Assembly (NCBI RefSeq): GCF_016654015.1
Contig: NZ_JAEPWM010000001.1
Coordinates: 248,001-312,000, forward strand
Direction of reading: 5' to 3'
Length of the DNA: 64,000 nt
Source: Ramlibacter ginsenosidimutans
GTDB lineage: Bacteria; Pseudomonadota; Gammaproteobacteria; Burkholderiales; Burkholderiaceae_C
This document shows positions 1 to 9,050 of this stretch, one piece after another (position 1 is the stretch's first letter; each line of letters starts with the position of its first letter). A program made the translations under genes and the position numbers. Under the pieces are notes generated by a model. It had not been told where the DNA came from and did not search any database. It saw only the letters and a program-made list of their open reading frames with translations.

Positions 1-4
1 CCGA

Positions 5-1204
5 ATGACCGTATCCAGCGCCATCCCCGCCTACACCCGCATCGACCAGCTGCTGCCCTACGGACAGGAGCTGGTGGCCATCCGGCGCCACCTGCACCAG
101 CACCCCGAGCTCGCCTTCGCGGAACACGGCACCTCGGACTTCGTGGCAGGCAAGCTCCAGGAGTGGGGCTACGAAGTCACCCGCGGCATCGCCGGCACCG
201 GCCTGGTGGGCAGCTTGCGCGTGGGACAGGGAGCGCGTCGCCTGGGGCTGCGTGCCGACATGGACGCATTGCCCATCCAGGAAGCCACCGGCGCAGCGCA
301 CGCCAGCCAGGCACCCGGCCGCATGCACGCCTGCGGGCACGACGGGCACATGACGATGCTGCTGGGTGCCGCCAAGTACCTGGCGCGGCACCGCAGCTTC
401 TCCGGAACGCTGCACCTGGTCTTCCAGCCGGCGGAGGAGCGCGGCTTCGACAGCGGCGGCAAGGCGATGGTGGAGGCGGGCCTGTTCGAGCGCTTTCCGT
501 GCGATGTGATCTACGCGATGCACAACCATCCTGGCCTGCCGCAGGGGCGGTTCGCGATGCGCAGCGGCCCCTTCACCGCAGCGGGTGACCGCGTCTTCGT
601 GAAGATCGTCGGCGTCGGCGGCCATGCGGCACGCCCGCACCTGGCGAAGGATCCATTGGTGGCCGCGGCCGCCATCGTCACCGGCCTGCAGACCGTGGTG
701 GCGCGCAACGTGGACCCGGCCGAGTCGGCCGTCGTCACGGTCGGTCGCCTGCGCTCAGGCGATGCGCTGAACGTGATCCCGGGCGAGGCCGACATCGGCA
801 TCAGCGTCCGCTCGTACTCGCCGCAGGTGCGCGCGCTGCTGAAGGAGCGCATCACCGCGCTGATCTCCGGCATCGCCGAGGCCCACGGCACGCAGGCGCA
901 GATCGATTACATCGAGGGCTATCCCGTGGTGGTCAACGCGCCGGAAGCCGTTGCGCTCGCGGCCGAAGTGGCGAGGGACCTCGTCGGGCCCGACGCGGTG
1001 GACGTGAACTTCCCGCCCTCGATGGGCAGTGAAGACTTCGCCTACATGCTGCAACGCTGTCCTGGCGCGCTCGTGCGCATCGGCAACGGGCCGTCCGAGG
1101 GCGGACGCGGCCTGCACAACGCGCACTACGACTTCGACGATCGCAACCTGCCCTACGGTGCGGCGTTCTGGAGCCAGCTGGCGGAGCGGTTCCTGCGCGA
1201 ATAG
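5..1204 (+). CDS. M20D family amidohydrolase (hippurate / N-acyl-amino-acid hydrolase type)
   Basis: Metal-dependent hydrolase of the M20D branch, whose members remove an acyl or aryl group from an amino-acid nitrogen (hippurate hydrolase, IAA-amino-acid hydrolase). No signal peptide is visible, so it is probably cytoplasmic. The metal-site signatures are intact: MHACGHDGH at residues 107-115, QPAEE at 141-145, HNHPG at 173-177, and a SEDF motif near residue 343. The dimerisation domain lies at roughly residues 190-310. Its 399 residues match the normal family length. Only four bases precede the ATG, so a start outside the window cannot be excluded. It ends nine bases from the convergent glucoamylase gene. 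The substrate is unknown. Confidence 0.88.
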   Translation: MTVSSAIPAYTRIDQLLPYGQELVAIRRHLHQHPELAFAEHGTSDFVAGKLQEWGYEVTRGIAGTGLVGSLRVGQGARRLGLRADMDALPIQEATGAAHASQAPGRMHACGHDGHMTMLLGAAKYLARHRSFSGTLHLVFQPAEERGFDSGGKAMVEAGLFERFPCDVIYAMHNHPGLPQGRFAMRSGPFTAAGDRVFVKIVGVGGHAARPHLAKDPLVAAAAIVTGLQTVVARNVDPAESAVVTVGRLRSGDALNVIPGEADIGISVRSYSPQVRALLKERITALISGIAEAHGTQAQIDYIEGYPVVVNAPEAVALAAEVARDLVGPDAVDVNFPPSMGSEDFAYMLQRCPGALVRIGNGPSEGGRGLHNAHYDFDDRNLPYGAAFWSQLAERFLRE

Positions 1205-1213
1205 CCCGCGGCT

Positions 1214-3544
1214 TCAGAAGACGTCGATGCGGTGGTCCTCGCCTTCCCAGCTGCCGCTGTCCAACCAGAAGCAGGTGAAGTCGATCCGCATTCCGGCCGC
1301 CAGGCTGCTCGCCGGCAGCGCCAGCACGTGCTGGCCGAGTCCGTTTTCGGCGGTGTCGCTGTCGGTCACTCCCTGCCAGCCGTTCATGCCGTAGTGCACC
1401 CGCGCTGCGCGCGGCAGGCAAAGCCACAGCGCCTGTCCGGCGCGCATCTGCGAGATCGGAGCGCGCGGGGACCACAGCGCTTCGGCAGGCGCGGGGCGGC
1501 GCCCGCCATAACGCCGCCACAGGGCCTCGGGACGATCGAACGGACGCCCCAGGCCGCGGCTCGCGGCGAGTTTGACGAATTCCGCATGGGCCCACACGAG
1601 CGGCATCGCCGAACCGGTGGGCTTGCCCAGCGCCAGCCAGGGACGCGGTGAGGTCGGCTCGTCCCAGACCTGCTCGGGAATGAGCCCGCAGCGCCCGACC
1701 ATCGAAGCCATGGCCTGCAGGTAAGGCAGTGGATCGTGTCCCGCAGCGAGCTCGTAGTGCCCCCGCTCACCGCTCAGGAGCGGCCAGGCGCGCCCGCGGC
1801 CGGCGCCGTCGAAGGGGCTGCCGTCGTCGTGTTCGCCATAACCGTCGCCGACGTAGCGATGCCATGCCGGACCGGCCGGCGTCTCCACCCGCAGCAGCGC
1901 GTCGGCCACCTTGAGCGTGTCGACCACCAGCGGATCGCCTGGGTCGCGCAAGCCCATGCGCACCAGGTGGAGGAAGTCGGTCGCCACCTGGTCCTCGGCC
2001 GGCAGGCCGGGATCCCGGATCTGGTTCTTGATGGCCAGCACCCGCTCGAGATGGCGCAGGCCGTCGGTGTCCACCGGCGGCGCGATGCGCACGTAGTAGC
2101 CGGCGACACCATGGGCGCGAGCGAGTGCCGTGTCCTGCACCGCGGTCCACTCTTCGATGCGCGAATTCCAGTCGTCGGCGATCCGCAGCGCCCAGCTGCT
2201 GGCGGGCTCGGCCAGCCACGGCGCGCCGCAGACGAACGCGGCGATGCACGTTGCGAGCGTGAATGCATTGATCCCGGCGTCCTCTTCCCAGCGGTCCTGC
2301 TGCGAGGCGGGGCCGTTGCTGGCGATGAAGGCGAGCGCGCGCTGGATCATGGCGGCCACCTCGATGCCGTCCAGCGCGTCGCGCTCGGCCAGGGCGGCGG
2401 CCAGCAGCACCGGGAACGCCGCTTCGTCGAGCTGGCAACCCTGCCAGAAGGGCTTGCCGCCCAGCCACTGGTTCTGCGACCAGTTGCCGGCGGCGAGCTG
2501 GGTGGCCACCAGGTAGCGCAGGACGTCGCGTGCTTCCGGCACCGCACCCAGCGCCAGCAGCGCGCCGGCGCTTTCGACCAGGTCGCGCGGCCACACCAGG
2601 TGGTAGCCGCCGATGTTGTCGTTGCTGTTGCCCCAGGGCACGCTCAGGCTCGCGACCATCGCGCCCACGAAGTTCTTGTCCTGGTGCACCCGCAGCACCA
2701 TCGCCGAAGTCGCCAGTTGTTCGGCGAGCGCGGGCGGCAGTCCCGCCGGCTGTTGCACCTGCTGGTGCCACGCCTGCCAGGCGCCGACGTGGGCGGCCCA
2801 CGCGGCATCGAAAGGTTGGCACAAGGCGGCCACCGCCAGCGTGGCGGCGGATTCGCGGCTGGCCGCCAGCCCGAGCGCGAGCGTCGCCGCACGCGGCAGC
2901 GCACCGATCAACGCCACGGTCCCCGGCCCCGCCGTGTCGAACTCCCACGTGAGCCGGCCATGGCGGTCGAAGTCCTGCCAGCCATCGCTGGCGCCGACGT
3001 AGCCGGCGCTCGCGGCGCCCCATGCATCGCACTGGCTGCGATCGACTGCGGCGAGGGCCAGCCCGAACGGGCCCTGCTCGGCCCACAACATGCGCCGGCC
3101 GCCATGCGTGCCGACCTCCGCGAGATTGTCGTACCCGGTGCCACCGAGGTGCGGCGCGAGCAGCGCGTACGGACGCAGCGTGTCATCGCCCTGCAACGAC
3201 ACGTCGATCAGGAGCACCTCGCGCTGCGGATCCGGCGCGATCCGCAAACGCAGTTCGAAGCGCGGGTGCGCATGGACGATCTCGATCGCCGGCACGCCCA
3301 CCTGCGGCACGAGGGTGCGGTACGACTCCAGGCGCTTGACCTCGACCCAGAAGCCCTGCCCATCGGCGACGATGAAGCCGAGGTCGCGGATCTGGGGCAG
3401 GTCGATGCGTGGGGAGTAGACCTCGTTGAGGATGCCGAAGGCCGTGGTGAACCACAGGCGGCCGGCGGCTAGCGAGCAGCCGACGAGATCCTTGTCGCTG
3501 CTCGTCCAGGTGGGATGGGTTCCGGGTGCTCCGGATGCTTGCAT
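1214..3544 (-). CDS. Glycoside hydrolase family 15 glucoamylase / glucodextranase-like
   Basis: Predicted exo-acting alpha-glucosidase of family GH15, releasing glucose from alpha-glucans or related oligosaccharides. The protein has 776 residues: an N-terminal beta-sandwich domain (about 1-260) followed by the (alpha/alpha)6 catalytic barrel. The barrel carries NDNIGGYHLVWPRD, the WEEDAGIN block with the presumed acid Glu near residue 420, and PEQVWDE with the presumed base Glu near residue 624. I chose the ATG at 3544 because GGAG lies 8 bases upstream; an in-frame ATG at 3595 has weaker support. No signal peptide is evident, so it may act in the cytoplasm on internal glycogen or imported dextrins. 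No other glycogen gene lies nearby. It is convergent with the M20 gene. Confidence 0.85.
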   Translation of the reverse strand: MQASGAPGTHPTWTSSDKDLVGCSLAAGRLWFTTAFGILNEVYSPRIDLPQIRDLGFIVADGQGFWVEVKRLESYRTLVPQVGVPAIEIVHAHPRFELRLRIAPDPQREVLLIDVSLQGDDTLRPYALLAPHLGGTGYDNLAEVGTHGGRRMLWAEQGPFGLALAAVDRSQCDAWGAASAGYVGASDGWQDFDRHGRLTWEFDTAGPGTVALIGALPRAATLALGLAASRESAATLAVAALCQPFDAAWAAHVGAWQAWHQQVQQPAGLPPALAEQLATSAMVLRVHQDKNFVGAMVASLSVPWGNSNDNIGGYHLVWPRDLVESAGALLALGAVPEARDVLRYLVATQLAAGNWSQNQWLGGKPFWQGCQLDEAAFPVLLAAALAERDALDGIEVAAMIQRALAFIASNGPASQQDRWEEDAGINAFTLATCIAAFVCGAPWLAEPASSWALRIADDWNSRIEEWTAVQDTALARAHGVAGYYVRIAPPVDTDGLRHLERVLAIKNQIRDPGLPAEDQVATDFLHLVRMGLRDPGDPLVVDTLKVADALLRVETPAGPAWHRYVGDGYGEHDDGSPFDGAGRGRAWPLLSGERGHYELAAGHDPLPYLQAMASMVGRCGLIPEQVWDEPTSPRPWLALGKPTGSAMPLVWAHAEFVKLAASRGLGRPFDRPEALWRRYGGRRPAPAEALWSPRAPISQMRAGQALWLCLPRAARVHYGMNGWQGVTDSDTAENGLGQHVLALPASSLAAGMRIDFTCFWLDSGSWEGEDHRIDVF

Positions 3545-3625
3545 GCAAATGGCTCCGCTGTCGTGGGCAAGCCCGAGCATCGCAGATGCGGCCACTCCGG
3601 GGGGCAGCGCCGCCGCTGCGCTGGA

Positions 3626-4030
3626 TCACCCGCCCGCCCCACCTCTGCCCGGCGTCTCGTTCCCCTCGCGCCAGGCGCTGGCCTTCTCCGGCTCGATCGG
3701 CCGGATCTCGAAGGCCAGGCCGCATGCGAGGGTCGGGTTGTCCGCGACGATGCGGGCGGCCTCTTCGAGGCTCGCGGCCAGGACGAACCAGTAGCCGCCG
3801 ATCACTTCCTTCGCTTCGGTGTACGGACCGTCCATGACGCCGTTGCGCGTGACCAGCTTCGCGTCCGGAGTCAGGCGTTGGCCCGGCTTGAAGCGGCCCT
3901 GCGCAACCAGCCGCGCGTGCCATGCATAGAACGCGTCGATCGCCGCCTGGATCTCCTGCGGCGACTTGTCGGCGTCCCACCGGCCGCGCGAGAGCAGCAG
4001 GTACTCGTTCACGAAAGAAGTCTTCGCCAT
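3626..4030 (-). CDS. YCII-related domain protein
   Basis: Small single-domain protein of 134 residues in the YCII/DGPF family. The family signature appears as DGPYTEAKE followed by IGGYWF, and an acidic, Asp/Glu-rich C-terminus follows. Relatives have a ferredoxin-like fold and are often encoded next to ECF sigma factors, but their reaction is not established. I start the gene at 4030 (MAKTSFVNEY) rather than at the longer in-frame ATG at 4207, because the extra 59 residues are Arg/Ser-rich, overlap the MFS gene and look non-coding; AGGAG lies 11 bases before the chosen ATG. It lies 25 bases downstream of the MFS exporter and is probably co-transcribed with it. Confidence 0.8.
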   Translation of the reverse strand: MAKTSFVNEYLLLSRGRWDADKSPQEIQAAIDAFYAWHARLVAQGRFKPGQRLTPDAKLVTRNGVMDGPYTEAKEVIGGYWFVLAASLEEAARIVADNPTLACGLAFEIRPIEPEKASAWREGNETPGRGGAGG

Positions 4031-4055
4031 CTTCGCATCGTCTCCTGGTTGCGCC

Positions 4056-5501
4056 TCACGCGGACTCCACGCCTGGCTGCCGGAACTGCGTCCCGCCGGT
4101 ACGCAGCGCGAACCACCCCAGCACGCCCGTCCCCGCGGCGAACAGCGCGCCGACCAGGAAGGCGAGACGGTAGCCAGCGTTGAGCGCGATCGCCTGCGCG
4201 GCGCCATCGGCTTCGACCTGGGCCGTGCGTGCCGCCGCGACGCTGGCGAGCACCGCGAGTCCCAGCGCGCCTCCCATCATGAACGAGGTATTCACCACGC
4301 CCGAGGCCAGGCCCGCATCCTCCGGCGCCACGTCGTTCATCGCGGCCAGCAGCATCGGATTAAACGCGATGCCCGCACCGATGCCGAGCAGCACCATGGC
4401 GGGCAGCACGTCGACCAGGAAGTGTCCGTCCACCGGCGCCCGCGCGAAGAGCGCCAGCCCCGAGGCGGCGATCAGCAGCCCCGCCGCGAACGGGCCGCGT
4501 ATGCCCCAGCGCACGACGATGCGCGCCGATGCGCCCAGCGACATGAAGGCCATGATCAGGTTGCCGGGCAGGAACGACAGGCCCACCTGCATGGGCGTGT
4601 AGCCCAGCACCAGCTGCAGGTAGAGCGCCGACATGAAGAACCAGGCGAACATGGCCGCCGCCCACAGCACGCCGGAAACGTTGGCGATGGCCAGGTTGCG
4701 ATGCGCGAACAGGCCCGGCGGCATGAGCGGCTGCGCCACCCAGCGTTCGGCCGCGATGAAGAGCGCACCCAGGGCCACCGCTGCCGCGAGCAGTACGAGG
4801 GTGCGCATCGATGTCCAGCCCGCCTCGTTCGCGTTCACCACGGCGTACACCGCCACGAGCAGCGCGCTGGTGACGAGGATCGCGCCGGCGCCGTCGAGGC
4901 GGCGCGTGGCATCGCGCTGTCCCGGCGCGATCAGCGCGCGGCACAACACGGCGACGGCGATGCCGATCGGCAGGTTCACCAGGAAGATCCAGCGCCAGTT
5001 CAGCAGCGTGGTGAGCACGCCCCCGAGCAGCACGCCGACGCTGCCGCCGCCGGCGCAGACGAAGCCGTAGACGCCCATGGCGCGCGCACGCTCGCCCGCG
5101 TCGGTGAACAGGGTCATGATCAGCGACAGGCCGACGGCCGACACCACGGCGCCGCCGACGCCCTGCACGGCGCGCGCCGCGATCAATGCGAACTGCGTCG
5201 GCGCCACGCCGCAGGCGAGCGATGCGAGCGTGAACAGGGCCACGCCCGCGAGAAACATCCGCCGGTGGCCGAGCAAGTCACCGAGCCTGCCGCCCAGCAG
5301 CAGGAAGCCGCCGAACGTGAGCATGTAGGCGTTGACGACCCACACCAGCGAAGTCTCGGTGAACTTCAGGTCCGTGCGGATCGACGGCAGGGCGACGTTC
5401 ACGATGGTCGTGTCCAGCACGATCATCAGCACGCCCAGGCACAGCACGTACAGCGCCCACCAGCGCCTGTGCGCGCCGTGGGCTTGGGAAGCTTCCTGCA
5501 T
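4056..5501 (-). CDS. MFS transporter, DHA2 family (14-TM drug/proton antiporter type)
   Basis: Inner-membrane proton-coupled efflux transporter of the EmrB/QacA group, 481 residues with about 14 hydrophobic segments. Segment 1 carries the typical LDTTIVNVALPSI sequence and the loop after segment 2 carries motif A as GGRLGDLLGHRR. The usual antiporter motif C (GPxxGG) reads SVGVLLGG here, so the conserved proline is replaced; this may alter coupling. The start is supported by AAGGG five bases upstream. No EmrA-like adaptor or TetR/MarR regulator lies next to it, so substrate and inducer are unknown. The YCII gene follows after 25 bases on the same strand. Confidence 0.88.
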   Translation of the reverse strand: MQEASQAHGAHRRWWALYVLCLGVLMIVLDTTIVNVALPSIRTDLKFTETSLVWVVNAYMLTFGGFLLLGGRLGDLLGHRRMFLAGVALFTLASLACGVAPTQFALIAARAVQGVGGAVVSAVGLSLIMTLFTDAGERARAMGVYGFVCAGGGSVGVLLGGVLTTLLNWRWIFLVNLPIGIAVAVLCRALIAPGQRDATRRLDGAGAILVTSALLVAVYAVVNANEAGWTSMRTLVLLAAAVALGALFIAAERWVAQPLMPPGLFAHRNLAIANVSGVLWAAAMFAWFFMSALYLQLVLGYTPMQVGLSFLPGNLIMAFMSLGASARIVVRWGIRGPFAAGLLIAASGLALFARAPVDGHFLVDVLPAMVLLGIGAGIAFNPMLLAAMNDVAPEDAGLASGVVNTSFMMGGALGLAVLASVAAARTAQVEADGAAQAIALNAGYRLAFLVGALFAAGTGVLGWFALRTGGTQFRQPGVESA

Positions 5502-5710
5502 GCTTGCCCTTCAGCCCCTGCGGGCGGCCTCGCTGCTGGCGCTGTCGATCTCGTTCCTGCTTGTCATTGCGTTCTCCTGGGGTCGCGGGCCCATCCATGT
5601 CCGGCGTGCGGGGCTGGCCGAACGGCCCGCGCTCCGGAACACGACGAAGCATGCCTTCGGAAATCGACAAGGGTGGGTCGAGGGTTTTCGCGGCCGACGG
5701 GCGGAGCGGC

Positions 5711-6337
5711 TCAGCGGCTGGCGATGCTCCGCTGCACGAGACCCACTGCGCGCGCGTCGATGCCATGTCCCAGGCCCGGCAGCAGGTCCAGCGTGACCTG
5801 CGCACCGTGCGCCTGCAGCGCGGCGGCCGCTTCGACGGAGAACCGCGCGGGCACGACGTTGTCGGCCTCGCCATGAATCAGGTGGAACTGCACGCCCGCC
5901 GGCGCACGCCGCACCGGCTGCGCGAACCGTCCAGCCAGCGCGATCACGCGTCCCGCCGCGAGCGGGCCCTGCACTTGCGTGGATTCCAGCGCCAGGATGG
6001 CGCCTTGCGAGAAGCCGACCAGCACGGTCTGCTCCGGCGCGATGCCGGCGGCCTGCTGCCAGTGTGCGATGGCTTGCAGGAACGAAGGCATCGCCCGCTC
6101 GATGCGCGCGGGCCGGTTCTGCTCGGTGACACCGAGCACGGAGAACCACTCGCGGCCGCTGCCCAGCGTCGACGCCTGCGGCGCGTCGACGCTGGCCACC
6201 ATCGCGTCGGGACGCGCCTGCGCGATCGCCTCGCCCAGCGGCACCAGGTTCGCGGCCGACGAGCCGACGCCGTGGAACAGCAGCACCAGCAGGTTCGCGG
6301 CGGCCGGGCGCGCGACGACGATGGAAGCGTCATGCAT
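5711..6337 (-). CDS. Alpha/beta hydrolase, YpfH-type serine esterase
   Basis: Serine hydrolase of the phospholipase/carboxylesterase (YpfH) family, 208 residues. The triad is visible: nucleophile Ser in GFSQG, Asp in HGEADNVVP and His in GLGHGID near the C-terminus. The oxyanion region HGVGSSAANL lies close to the N-terminus. There is no signal peptide. The ATG overlaps the stop of the upstream dioxygenase gene (ATGCATGA), so the two are translationally coupled. The pairing suggests it hydrolyses an ester made or used in the same aromatic-compound pathway, but that is inference from position. The 209 bases between this gene and the MFS start hold nothing I recognise. Confidence 0.82.
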   Translation of the reverse strand: MHDASIVVARPAAANLLVLLFHGVGSSAANLVPLGEAIAQARPDAMVASVDAPQASTLGSGREWFSVLGVTEQNRPARIERAMPSFLQAIAHWQQAAGIAPEQTVLVGFSQGAILALESTQVQGPLAAGRVIALAGRFAQPVRRAPAGVQFHLIHGEADNVVPARFSVEAAAALQAHGAQVTLDLLPGLGHGIDARAVGLVQRSIASR

Positions 6338-7151
6338 GCGCAGGCTCCCGCACGTCCAGTGCCACGCGCTGGCCGAACATGTACGACTCCATCGCCAGCA
6401 CGCCGTGGCGGATGCCGCCATCCAGCACCGTGGCCGGGGAGAGCGATCCGGCGGCGCCCGCGGCGACCAGCAGCGGCAGGAAGTGCTCGCTGGTCGGATG
6501 CGCACGCGCCGCATGCGGTGCGCGCTCCAGCGCGTGCTGCAAGCGCTCGACGTCACCGTGTTCCACCGCATCGCGGATCCAGGCGGAGAACTCGCGCGCA
6601 TACGCAGCCTCGTGGTCGTCGCCCATGCGGAACTCGTACAGGTTGTGCGTGAGGCTGCCCGAGCCGATGACCAGCACGCCTTCGCGGGCGAGCGGCGCGA
6701 GCGCGCGACCCAGCTCCAGTGCACCCGAGGCATCCGTGCCGACCGGCAAGGACACCTGCACGACCGGCACGTCCGCCTCGGGGTACAGGTGCAGCAGCGG
6801 CACCCAGGCACCGTGGTCCAGGCCGCGCTGCGCGTCCAGCGACGCCGCAACGCCGGCGAGCCGCAGCACCTCCTGCACGCGAGCGGCCAGCGCCGGCGCG
6901 CCGGGCGCCGGGTAGTCGATGGCATAGAGCGCGCGCGGGAAGCCGCCGAAGTCGTGCACTGTCTCCGGGCGGGCTGCAGCCGTGACTTGCACGCCCCGCG
7001 TCATCCAGTGCGGCGACACGACCACCACGGCGGCAGGCTTGCCAATCGCCTTGCCCAGGGCGCGCAGTTGCGCGCCGGCGAGCCCCGGGTCGATTGCGAA
7101 GGTGGGAGCCCCGTGCGAGAGGAAGAGGGAGGGAAGCGTCGTCACTGTCAT
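6330..7151 (-). CDS. DODA-type extradiol ring-cleavage dioxygenase (YgiD-like)
   Basis: Class III extradiol dioxygenase of the LigB/4,5-DOPA dioxygenase family, which opens catechol-type rings using a divalent metal, normally Fe(II). The family histidines are present: LSHGAP near residue 13, SPHW near 50, DHGAWVP near 110 and THNLYEF near 165. At 273 residues it is full length. The start at 7151 (MTVTTLPS) matches the family N-terminus; a longer in-frame ATG at 7268 would run into the divergent LysR gene. It is divergent from that LysR gene and overlaps the esterase downstream, so regulator, dioxygenase and esterase probably form one unit. The natural substrate is unknown. Confidence 0.85.
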   Translation of the reverse strand: MTVTTLPSLFLSHGAPTFAIDPGLAGAQLRALGKAIGKPAAVVVVSPHWMTRGVQVTAAARPETVHDFGGFPRALYAIDYPAPGAPALAARVQEVLRLAGVAASLDAQRGLDHGAWVPLLHLYPEADVPVVQVSLPVGTDASGALELGRALAPLAREGVLVIGSGSLTHNLYEFRMGDDHEAAYAREFSAWIRDAVEHGDVERLQHALERAPHAARAHPTSEHFLPLLVAAGAAGSLSPATVLDGGIRHGVLAMESYMFGQRVALDVREPAHA

Positions 7152-7195
7152 GTCCGGTTCTTTCGAGGAGGGCTGGACCCGCCATGCGGGCATGC

Positions 7196-7234
7196 ACCCA
7201 CTGTATTGGCGCGGGATGAAGAGATAAAGTGGGT
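7196..7234. promoter_or_regulatory. Inverted repeat in the dioxygenase-LysR divergent promoter
   Basis: Seven-base arms ACCCACT (7196-7202) and AGTGGGT (7228-7234) form a perfect inverted repeat with a 25-base spacer in the 116 bases between two divergent genes. Position and symmetry fit a binding site for the adjacent LysR regulator, although the spacer is longer than a single T-N11-A box. Confidence 0.4.
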
Positions 7235-7267
7235 CCGCCGGGACACATCGGCCAGGAAACCGGAACA

Positions 7268-8173
7268 ATGGACAAGTACCAGGAGATGCGCGTCTTCGCC
7301 GCCGTGGTCGACGCGGGCAGCTTCGTCGCCGCCGCGGATGCGCTCGGGATGTCGAAGGCGGCCGTGTCGCGCTACGTTTCCGAGCTGGAGCAGCGGCTGG
7401 ACGTGCGGCTGATGCATCGCACCACCCGCAGGCTGTCGCTGACGCAGGAAGGCGAGGTCTTCCTCGCGCGCTGCCGTGAGATCCTGGCCGGCATCGAGGA
7501 GTCCGAGGCCGAGATCTCCACGCGCAAGGGCACGGCCAGCGGCCTGCTGAAGGTGAGCGTGCCCGTCAGCTTCGGCATCCAGCACCTGGCGCCGCTGTGG
7601 GGCGAGTTCCTGGCGAAGCATCCGCGCGTGTCCCTGGACGTGCAGCTTGCCGATCGCGTGGTCGACCTGGTGGAGGAAGGCATCGACCTCGCCGTGCGCA
7701 TCGCGCGGCTGCCCGACTCGTCGCTCGTGTCGCGCCAGCTCGCAGCGACGCGCCTCGTGCTGTGCGCTTCGCCGCAGTACCTGAAGCGCCGCGGCGTTCC
7801 CCGGCATCCTTCGGAGCTCGCCGGGCACGACATCGTGGGCTACAGCCTGCTCGCGATGGGAGACCAGTGGCACTTCACCGGGCCGGAGGGACCGGTGCAG
7901 GTAAAGGTGCGCCCGCGGCTGTGGACCAACAACGGCGACACGTGCGTGGGTGCCTGTCTGCACGGCGCCGGCATCCAGCTGCAGCCGACGTTCCTGGTAG
8001 CGCAAGCGCTGGCGGCAAAACGGCTCGTCGAGGTGCTGCCCCGCTACCGGTCGATCGAGCTGGGCATCTACGCGGTGTATCCCACGCGCAAGTTCGTCCT
8101 GCCCAAGGTGCGCGCCTTGCTCGATTTCCTGTCCGCGCAGCTGGCGGATGCACCGTGGAGCAAGCTGGCTTGA
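7268..8173 (+). CDS. LysR family transcriptional regulator
   Basis: DNA-binding regulator of 301 residues with the standard LysR layout: winged helix-turn-helix at residues 1-60 (AVVDAGSFVAAADALGMSKA), linker helix, then a two-lobed effector-binding domain. It belongs by appearance to the large group with a DVRLMHRTTRRLSLT stretch. I start it at 7268, where AGGAA lies upstream and the family N-terminus (MDKYQEMRVF) begins; an upstream in-frame ATG at 7229 adds 13 unlikely residues. It is divergent from the ring-cleavage dioxygenase operon, the classical arrangement for autoregulation plus control of the divergent genes. The effector is unknown, presumably an aromatic compound or ring-cleavage product. 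Confidence 0.9.
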   Translation: MDKYQEMRVFAAVVDAGSFVAAADALGMSKAAVSRYVSELEQRLDVRLMHRTTRRLSLTQEGEVFLARCREILAGIEESEAEISTRKGTASGLLKVSVPVSFGIQHLAPLWGEFLAKHPRVSLDVQLADRVVDLVEEGIDLAVRIARLPDSSLVSRQLAATRLVLCASPQYLKRRGVPRHPSELAGHDIVGYSLLAMGDQWHFTGPEGPVQVKVRPRLWTNNGDTCVGACLHGAGIQLQPTFLVAQALAAKRLVEVLPRYRSIELGIYAVYPTRKFVLPKVRALLDFLSAQLADAPWSKLA

Positions 8174-8180
8174 GCCGCGG

Positions 8181-9050
8181 TCAGCGGTACCGCTGCTCCA
8201 GCGCGTCCCACTCCGGCTTGCCCACCAGCCGCTGCCGCTCCGCGAACGGTGCGACCAGGGTCGGGTCTTCATCGACCCGCTTCGTGTCGCGCAGCACCGT
8301 GAGCACGCGGCTCATGCCCGCCAGCGCCCCTTGCAACGCCGCGTTCGCATAGAGGACGAACGCGAACCCGGACGACGCGAGTTCGTCCGCGCCGAAGATC
8401 GGCGTCTTGCCGCCGATCACCATGTTCATCAGCTGCGGCTTCGCCAGGCGCTGCGGCAGCGCACGCACTTCCTCCGGCCGCGTCACCGCTTCGACGAACA
8501 GCACATCGGCGCCGGCCTCGGCCATCTTCTGCGCGCGCTCGATCGCGGCCTCGAAGCCATGGGTGGCGCAGGCGTCGGTGCGCGCCAGGATCATCAGGTC
8601 GGCGTCACGACGCGTGTCGACCGCCGCCTTGATCTTGCTGACCGCCTCCTCGGTGGAGATCACCTCCTTGCCGCTGAAGTGGCCGCAGCGCTTGGGCGCC
8701 ACCTGGTCCTCGAACTGGATGCAGTCCGCGCCCGCGCGCTCCAGGGTGCGCACCGTGTGCACGACGTTCAAGGCATTGCCGAAGCCGGTGTCGGCATCGA
8801 CGATCAGGGGCAGGTCCACCGCGTCGCGGATGCGCGCGGTGTGGTCCGCGATCTCCGCGAGGCCCATGAAGCCCTGGTCCGGCATGCCGAACCACATGTT
8901 GGTGACCCCGGCGCCGGTGACGTAGATGGCCTCGAAGCCCGTGTCGGCGATGACGCGGGCCGACAGCGCGTTGAACGCGCCGGGCACGATCACGCCGCGG
9001 CGGGCTTCGGCCAGCGCGCGCAGCTGCTTGCGCGGGCTAGTCGACGGCAT
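8181..9050 (-). CDS. Isocitrate lyase / PEP mutase superfamily lyase (oxaloacetate decarboxylase or dimethylmalate lyase type)
   Basis: TIM-barrel enzyme of 289 residues that cleaves or rearranges C-C or P-C bonds of alpha-oxyacids with Mg. Mg-site residues sit in VDADTGFGN (Asp85, Asp87) and near Glu114. The loop motif KRCGHFSGK (Cys122) is typical of the lyase branch rather than of true PEP mutases. Substrate assignment within the family is difficult: oxaloacetate decarboxylase, 2,3-dimethylmalate lyase and 2-methylisocitrate lyase are candidates. The ATG shares one base with the stop of the upstream Bug binding-protein gene (TGATG), so the two are co-translated and probably handle the same carboxylate. 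It ends seven bases from the convergent LysR gene. Confidence 0.82.
   Translation of the reverse strand: MPSTSPRKQLRALAEARRGVIVPGAFNALSARVIADTGFEAIYVTGAGVTNMWFGMPDQGFMGLAEIADHTARIRDAVDLPLIVDADTGFGNALNVVHTVRTLERAGADCIQFEDQVAPKRCGHFSGKEVISTEEAVSKIKAAVDTRRDADLMILARTDACATHGFEAAIERAQKMAEAGADVLFVEAVTRPEEVRALPQRLAKPQLMNMVIGGKTPIFGADELASSGFAFVLYANAALQGALAGMSRVLTVLRDTKRVDEDPTLVAPFAERQRLVGKPEWDALEQRYR

Noticed and set aside
1736..3472. Long plus-strand open frame opposite the GH15 gene
   Set aside because: Composition is Arg/His/Gln/Ala-rich with no domain; it is the antisense of a clear glucoamylase in GC-rich DNA.
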